This document shows positions 59,073-64,000 of a stretch of DNA of 64,000 nt, piece by piece; the stretch's first letter is position 1; every line of letters begins with the position of its first letter. Origin of the DNA: a bacterium OL-1 (lineage in GTDB: Bacteria > Actinomycetota > Coriobacteriia > Coriobacteriales > Atopobiaceae); contig LM994626.1 of the NCBI GenBank assembly GCA_000752675.2, positions 594,794-658,793 on the forward strand, in the 5' to 3' direction. The notes under the pieces were generated by a model. It saw nothing but the letters and a program-made list of their open reading frames with translations, was not told the origin of the DNA and did no database searches. The position numbers and the translations under genes were made by a program.

Positions 59073-60083
59073 ATGTCCACAGAGGTCACCTTTGAGCGTT
59101 TTACGTTCCCCTCGACGGACGGGACGTCGGCCATCAGCGCGTGTGCCTGGTGGCCGGCAGGCATGGCACCGTCGGAGTCAGCAGAGAGACCCGCACCGCG
59201 AGGCGTGGTGCAGCTCGTGCATGGCATGGCCGAGCACATCGACCGCTATGACGCTTTCGCCCGCTTCCTAGCTTCCCACGGCTTTCTCGTCGTGGGGCAT
59301 GACCAGATTGGACACGGACGCTCCTGCTCGCCCGAGCACTGGGGGGAACTGCCCGTGGGCAGCGGGGCAAAGGTCCTCGTGGAGGACATCGACGTCCTGC
59401 GCGGCCTGACGCAGAAGCGCGTTGCCACAGACACCCCGTACATTGTCTTTGGCCACAGCATGGGGAGCTTCGAGGTGCGCTCCTACATCGCACACCACGG
59501 AAAGGGGCTGGCAGGCGCAATTATCTGCGGGACCGGCTTTCTCCCAGCGGCGGCGTCCAAGGCGGCGCTCAAGATCACGTGGCTCGAATCCTTCTTCAAG
59601 GGTGCCGAGCACCGCTCCTCCTTTGTCGACTCCATGGGAGCGGGCGGCTACGGCAAGGCCATCCCCAACGCCCGGACCAACCTCGACTGGCTCTCCCACA
59701 ACCGCAAGAACGTCGACGACTACATCGCGGACCCGTCCTGCGGCTTCATGTTCTCTGTGGGCGCCTACCACGAGGTCGCCGTCCTCACCTCCGAGGTCAA
59801 CTCCCCCGCCTGTGCCGCAAGCGTCCCGCACGACTTGCCGCTGCTCTACATTGGCGGCGCGGAGGACCCGGTGGGAGACAACGGAGAGGGCGTCGAGAAG
59901 GCCGCAGCACTTGCTCGCGGTGCCGACTCCACAGACGTCACCGTGAAGATCTATCCCCGCATGCGGCACGAAATCTTGAACGAGACGGGCCACGAGCAGG
60001 TCTTTGCCGACGTGCTGGCGTGGCTCGAGAAGCGCGTTGCCCAGGCTCCCACGCCGCAGGCCACCGTCACCCAGGAGGCCTAG
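59073..60083 (+). CDS. Alpha/beta hydrolase (monoacylglycerol lipase-like)
   Basis: A 336-residue serine hydrolase. Oxyanion/HG motif VVQLVHGMAEHIDRY, nucleophile elbow VFGHSMGS, and late catalytic residues near LYIGGAEDPVG (Asp) and YPRMRHEILNE (His). This is the pattern of the Hydrolase_4/MGL family (HGMAEH, GHG-S). ATG at 59073 follows GGAGGAAGGGGCAGC; a start at 59043 lacks a site. The stop is 2 bp before the glpK start, so the two are co-expressed, which suggests release of glycerol from lipids followed by its phosphorylation. Confidence 0.85.
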   Translation: MSTEVTFERFTFPSTDGTSAISACAWWPAGMAPSESAERPAPRGVVQLVHGMAEHIDRYDAFARFLASHGFLVVGHDQIGHGRSCSPEHWGELPVGSGAKVLVEDIDVLRGLTQKRVATDTPYIVFGHSMGSFEVRSYIAHHGKGLAGAIICGTGFLPAAASKAALKITWLESFFKGAEHRSSFVDSMGAGGYGKAIPNARTNLDWLSHNRKNVDDYIADPSCGFMFSVGAYHEVAVLTSEVNSPACAASVPHDLPLLYIGGAEDPVGDNGEGVEKAAALARGADSTDVTVKIYPRMRHEILNETGHEQVFADVLAWLEKRVAQAPTPQATVTQEA

Positions 60084-60085
60084 CC

Positions 60086-61579
60086 ATGGCAAGCGAGAAG
60101 TACGTCATCGCGCTCGACCAGGGCACCACCTCCAGCCGCGCCGTGCTCATCAACCGCGAGGGCCGCATGGTCGACTGCGTGCAGCGACCCTTCCAGCAGA
60201 TCTTCCCCAAGCCGGGCTGGGTTGAGCACAACCCGCAGGACATTCTCTACTCGCAGCTTGGCTCGCTCACAGAGCTACTCGCCAAGCGCGGTCTCACCGC
60301 AGCAGACATCGACTCCATAGGTATCGACAACCAGCGCGAGACCACCATCGTGTGGGACCCCACCACCGGACAGCCCGTCTACAACGCCATTGTCTGGCAG
60401 TGTCGTCGCACGGCAGACCTCGTGGAGCAGCTCTGCGGAACGCCGGAGGCGCGTCAGATGATCCAGGGGAAGACAGGCCTTCTCCCCGACGCGTACTTCT
60501 CGGCCAGCAAGATTCGCTGGATCCTTGACAGCGTGCCCAGTGCCCGCGAGCGCGCCGAGGCGGGAGAACTGCTCTTTGGCACCGTTGACACCTGGCTTGT
60601 GTGGGTGCTCACAGGAGGCCTGGTGCACGCGACTGACGTCACCAACGCAAGCCGCACGATGCTCTACAACATCCACGAGAACTGCTGGGACAAGGAGCTT
60701 CTCAACTTCTTTGGGATCCCGATGTCCATGATGCCCGAGGTCCGGCACTCGAGTGGCTCGTTTGGCGAGACGAGCTACCCCGGCGTGCCAGCAGGCATCC
60801 CCATCACCGGCGTAGCCGGCGACCAGCAGGCGGCGCTGTTTGGGCAGTGCTGCTTTGAGCCCGGACAGGCAAAGAACACCTACGGCACCGGCTGCTTCAT
60901 GCTCATGCACACCGGGCACGAGGCAAGGTTTAGCACAAGCAACCTGGTCACGACCATTGTTGCCTCCGCGCCCGAGGTCGAGAGGACGGAATACGCGCTC
61001 GAGGGCTCTGTCTTTGTGGCGGGCGCCCTCATCCAGTGGCTTCGCGACCAGCTGGGCATTGTCCAGAATGCCGCCGACACCGAGTGGATGGCAAAGAGCG
61101 TCGAGGACACGGGCGGCGTCTACATTGTGCCGGCGTTCACAGGCCTGGGTGCGCCCTGGTGGAACCCGGACGCACGCGGCGCCATCCTTGGCATCACGCG
61201 CGGGACCACGCGCAACCACATTGCCCGCGCGGCGCTCGAGGCGCTTGCGTACCAGATCTACGACCTTGCCGATTCCATGGCAAAGGACGCGGGACATCCG
61301 CTGGGCGTGCTCAACGTGGACGGCGGAGCCAGCGCCAACAGCTTCCTCATGCAGTTCCAGGCAGACATCCTGGGGTGCGAGCTGAGAAGGCCGCAGAACA
61401 CCGAGACCACCTCTCTGGGCGCGGCGTTTCTCGCGGGGCTTGCAACTGGCTACTGGAGCGGCATCGACGAGCTCAAAGCCCTGCGCGAGACGGACGACGT
61501 GTTCCGCCGTCAGATGAATCCCCAGCGCGTAGACAAGCTCGTGGCAGGTTGGCACGACGCCGTGCGCCGCGTGATGTAG
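60086..61579 (+). CDS. glpK: Glycerol kinase
   Basis: A 497-residue FGGY-family kinase. Family blocks: YVIALDQGTTSSRAVL, GWVEHNPQDIL, GIDNQRETTIVWD (substrate residues), NAIVWQCRR, GVAGDQQAALFGQ (catalytic Asp), NTYGTGCFML, and GLGAPWWNPDARG. ATG at 60086 follows GGAGG at 7-nt spacing; the long upstream frame lies over the lipase gene. It makes glycerol-3-P for glycolysis or, with PlsY, for phospholipids. Confidence 0.95.
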   Translation: MASEKYVIALDQGTTSSRAVLINREGRMVDCVQRPFQQIFPKPGWVEHNPQDILYSQLGSLTELLAKRGLTAADIDSIGIDNQRETTIVWDPTTGQPVYNAIVWQCRRTADLVEQLCGTPEARQMIQGKTGLLPDAYFSASKIRWILDSVPSARERAEAGELLFGTVDTWLVWVLTGGLVHATDVTNASRTMLYNIHENCWDKELLNFFGIPMSMMPEVRHSSGSFGETSYPGVPAGIPITGVAGDQQAALFGQCCFEPGQAKNTYGTGCFMLMHTGHEARFSTSNLVTTIVASAPEVERTEYALEGSVFVAGALIQWLRDQLGIVQNAADTEWMAKSVEDTGGVYIVPAFTGLGAPWWNPDARGAILGITRGTTRNHIARAALEALAYQIYDLADSMAKDAGHPLGVLNVDGGASANSFLMQFQADILGCELRRPQNTETTSLGAAFLAGLATGYWSGIDELKALRETDDVFRRQMNPQRVDKLVAGWHDAVRRVM

Positions 61580-61637
61580 GAACGCACGCTATCGCGTGCA
61601 ACGTTCTTCTCGGTGCGCTCTTTCACCTGGAAAATCA

Positions 61638-61715
61638 CTGCACGCGTCACACAATCGGCACCGAATGTGTGACGCGTGCAGGTTGATACACATTCGGATG
61701 ACGAATGTGTATCAA
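61638..61715. terminator. Two adjacent strong hairpins between convergent glpK and metH
   Basis: Hairpin 1: CTGCACGCGTCACAC (61638-61652) with GTGTGACGCGTGCAG (61667-61681), the symmetry continuing inward (TCGG-CA-CCGA). Hairpin 2: TTGATACACATTCG (61683-61696) with CGAATGTGTATCAA (61702-61715). Both share CGAATGTGT. They are separated by one base and lie between convergent genes; no U-tracts. Confidence 0.7.
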
Positions 61716-61742
61716 TGACGCCTCCGAGATTGCGTCGGTGCG

Positions 61743-64000
61743 CTACCCCAGCACCTCTGAGGCGATGCGGGCCGTCTCCGTGGCGTCCTTGGCATAGAAG
61801 TCGGCACCGACCATCTCTGCATACTCGGGGTTGAGCACGGCGCCGCCAACCACCACCTTGCACCAGGGGGCCTCCTTGCGGAGAAGCTCGATGGTCTCAG
61901 CCATGGCGGGTACCGTTGCGGTCATGAGGGCCGACAGCCCGCAAAGCCGCACGCGGTCTTTGACCACGGCGTCCACAATCACCTGTGGCGGCACGTCTCG
62001 TCCCAGGTCAATCACGTTGTAGCCGTAGTTCTCGAGCAGCATGCGCACGATGTTCTTGCCAATGTCGTGGATGTCTCCGTGAACGGTGCACACCACGATA
62101 GAGCCCTTCTCGGGCACGTTTGCGCTCTGCCCGCTGGCGTCCACGGCGGCCTTGATGGTCTCGAAGCCTGCCTTGGCGGCCTCCGCAGAGGCCATGAGCT
62201 GCGGCAGGAAGAAGATGCCCTTCTCGAAGCGCTCACCCACCACATCAAGCGCGGGGATCAGGACCTCGTTGATGGCGTACATGGGATCGTGCTCGGCGAT
62301 GACCTGGGAAACGACCTCGGGCATGGGACCCTTGCGGCCAGCAAGCACCAGCTCGCGGGCACGGGCGGCGGGGTCCGCGGGCTCGGCGGGCGCTGCGGCT
62401 GGTGCAGCGGAGGCACTGGCCACAGGCGTAGCGGCCTTCTCGCCCGGTGATACCGGAACCGGGGCGCGGTCGCTCCTCTCGGCGTAGTTGGCCACAAAGT
62501 ACTGGGCACTCTCGTCTTCGCCGGAAAGCACGCGCCAGGAGTCGACCACGTCCATCATACGGGTGAGGCAGGGGTTGATGATGGCCAGGTCAAGACCGGC
62601 CGAGAAGGCCGCGGCAAGGAAGGTGCCGTTCACAAGCGGCCTGAAGGGCAGGCCAAAGCTGATGTTGCTTACGCCCAGCACGGTACGAACGCCAGGCAGC
62701 TCCTGCTTGACCAGGCGTATGGCGTCGAGAATGGCCCGGGGCTGGGTCTGGTCGGTTGAGGCAGCCATGGTGAGGCAGTCGATAACAACGTCGTGGCCTG
62801 GAATGCCGAGCTGCTCGCACTCGCGCACAATCTTCCTCGCAATGGCCAGACGACCCTCCGCCGTGGCAGGAATGCCGTCCTCGTCCAGGGTGAGCCCCAC
62901 CACCGCGCAGCCGTAGTGCTTCACGATGGGCAACACGTCTGCCATGGTCTGAGCCTTGCCGTTGGTAGAGTTGATCAGCGCCTTTCCTGGATAGCTGCGA
63001 ACCGCAGCCTCGATGACCACCGGATCTGCTGCGTCAATCTGCAGGGGAAGCGTGCTCACGCCTTGGAGCTCCGAGACGAGCTGGCATATCACGGCGCGCT
63101 CGTCTATCTCGGGGAGGCCGGCGTTCACGTCGAGGATCTGCGCGCCGGCGCGACTCTGTTCGATGGCCATGTTCATCACGTAGTCGTGGTCGCCCGAGCG
63201 CAGCGCCTCCTTCATCAGGCGCTTGCCCGTGGGATTGATGCGCTCACCAATGACGCCCACCTGACCGTAGTCGAGCGAGCAGATCTCCTGCGCGCTCGAC
63301 ACGGCAAAGCTGTCGCGTACATGGCGCTCTGCAGGCACGCGCCCGACGAGAAGCTCGTGCTCGCGGGCTATGTGCTGGGGGGTGGTGCCGCAGCAGCCGC
63401 CAATCACGGTGACGCCGGCGTCAAGCATGCCTGCCACGGCCTCCGCGTACTCCTCGGGCCCCACGTCATAGGTGGTTACGCCATCGACCACGTGCGGCAG
63501 GCCGGCGTTAGCCTGCGCCATCACGGGGCAGGACGCCCACGGGAGCATCCGCTTGACCAGCGGTGCCACTGCCGCGGGGCCAAGCCCGCAGTTAATGCCC
63601 ACAACGTCCGCGCCAAGCGAGGAGAGCGTGACTGCCGCGGCCTCTGGCGTGGTTCCCAGGAAGGTGCGGCCGTCCTCCCCAAAGGTCATGGTCACAAACG
63701 CAGGCAGGTCAGAGTTCTCGCGCACGGCGAGCAGGGCCGCCTTCGCCTCGGCAAGGTCTGCCATGGTCTCGATCACAAAGAGGTCTGCACCGGCAGCGTC
63801 GGCGGCACGCACCTGCTCGGCAAAGAGGTCGTATGCGTCGTCGAAGGGAAGCGGGCCCATGGGCGCAAGGAGCTGACCCGTGGGGCCAAGATCCGCCGCC
63901 ATGTAGCGTGCGCCGGCCTCGCGCGCGCAGGACACCGCCGCCGAGAAGACCTCCTCAACGCTTGCCGCGCCGCCAAGCTTGGTCGCGTTGGCACCAAAGG
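61743..64000 (-). CDS. metH: Cobalamin-dependent methionine synthase, N-terminal part cut by window edge
   Basis: 752 residues are visible, and the frame stays open to the right edge. From the edge: the homocysteine S-methyltransferase domain with zinc ligands (GINCGLGP, GGCCGTTPQH), the pterin-binding domain (GERINPTGKRLMKEAL, DVNAGLPEIDE), the helical cap, and the B12-binding domain (DIHDIGKNIV, with the lower-ligand His, and CGLSALMTAT). The protein stops right after the B12 domain (EMVGADFYAKDA), so the C-terminal AdoMet reactivation domain of E. coli MetH is absent, as in other short actinobacterial/clostridial forms. A Pro/Ala linker separates the cap region. Confidence 0.92.
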   Translation of the reverse strand, partial: FGANATKLGGAASVEEVFSAAVSCAREAGARYMAADLGPTGQLLAPMGPLPFDDAYDLFAEQVRAADAAGADLFVIETMADLAEAKAALLAVRENSDLPAFVTMTFGEDGRTFLGTTPEAAAVTLSSLGADVVGINCGLGPAAVAPLVKRMLPWASCPVMAQANAGLPHVVDGVTTYDVGPEEYAEAVAGMLDAGVTVIGGCCGTTPQHIAREHELLVGRVPAERHVRDSFAVSSAQEICSLDYGQVGVIGERINPTGKRLMKEALRSGDHDYVMNMAIEQSRAGAQILDVNAGLPEIDERAVICQLVSELQGVSTLPLQIDAADPVVIEAAVRSYPGKALINSTNGKAQTMADVLPIVKHYGCAVVGLTLDEDGIPATAEGRLAIARKIVRECEQLGIPGHDVVIDCLTMAASTDQTQPRAILDAIRLVKQELPGVRTVLGVSNISFGLPFRPLVNGTFLAAAFSAGLDLAIINPCLTRMMDVVDSWRVLSGEDESAQYFVANYAERSDRAPVPVSPGEKAATPVASASAAPAAAPAEPADPAARARELVLAGRKGPMPEVVSQVIAEHDPMYAINEVLIPALDVVGERFEKGIFFLPQLMASAEAAKAGFETIKAAVDASGQSANVPEKGSIVVCTVHGDIHDIGKNIVRMLLENYGYNVIDLGRDVPPQVIVDAVVKDRVRLCGLSALMTATVPAMAETIELLRKEAPWCKVVVGGAVLNPEYAEMVGADFYAKDATETARIASEVLG

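Overview
The window looks like a chromosomal segment of a high-GC, fermentative, host-associated actinobacterium, most probably class Coriobacteriia (Olsenella/Atopobiaceae-like). This is inferred from three things: high GC and codon use, many PTS sugar systems together with peptide uptake and peptidases, and protein flavour. No rRNA, tRNA or CRISPR array was seen. About 47 protein genes are supported. Most long antisense ORFs are shadows caused by high GC.

Layout. 1-0.47 kb: the 3' end of an IS5-like transposase, abutting a shortened LevR-type PTS regulator (475-2112) and an N-terminally reduced ATPase/winged-helix gene (2244-2975). 3.1-11.6 kb (minus strand): a peptide operon with a Tat/lipoprotein substrate-binding protein, two permeases, two ATPases, an M20 peptidase and an S10 carboxypeptidase. 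Divergent from it is a DUF1177-AroM pair (11914-13532), which converges on an RpiR regulator; an MFS transporter, a second M20 peptidase and a Cof-type HAD phosphatase follow. 19.3-25.2 kb (minus): a mannose-family PTS operon with a RPE/AlsE-like epimerase, a GatD-like dehydrogenase, an HxlB-like SIS isomerase and an unknown protein, with a divergent DeoR gene. 26.6-31.9 kb: an envelope/stress-like island of an XRE regulator, a membrane Ser/Thr kinase, an SPFH-SHOCT protein, a zinc-ribbon protein and a membrane protein, which share CAGTTG-n-CAACTG palindromes. 32.4-42.4 kb: an amino-sugar (GalNAc/GalN-type) cluster with NagA/AgaA, AgaS, a GntR regulator, a mannose-family PTS that includes a YajC-like gene, a tagatose-6-P-type kinase, a DeoR regulator and a class II aldolase. 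42.7-45.6 kb: a membrane-anchored GH3 enzyme with its domains in permuted order. 45.7-49.5 kb: a fructose PTS operon (fruA, EIIA, fruK, deoR). 49.8-64 kb: ROK glucokinase, M32 carboxypeptidase, Dtd, MscL with a zinc ribbon, ManA, a CPA2-type antiporter, TetR, a HAD phosphatase, PlsY, a lipase, GlpK and a partial MetH.

Together the genes describe a cell that lives on peptides and on host or dietary sugars. It imports sugars by PTS and funnels them to fructose-6-P or tagatose-bisphosphate, then into glycolysis.

The strongest unexplained signal is non-coding. Three copies of an exactly 101-bp inverted-repeat element (19058-19158, 26402-26502, 32088-32188) have matching termini and a conserved core. 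Close behind are the shared operator of the kinase/SPFH island, including a 58-bp near-perfect palindrome, the DUF1177-AroM pair beside peptide uptake, and the PTS-epimerase-dehydrogenase-isomerase operon with an unidentified last gene.
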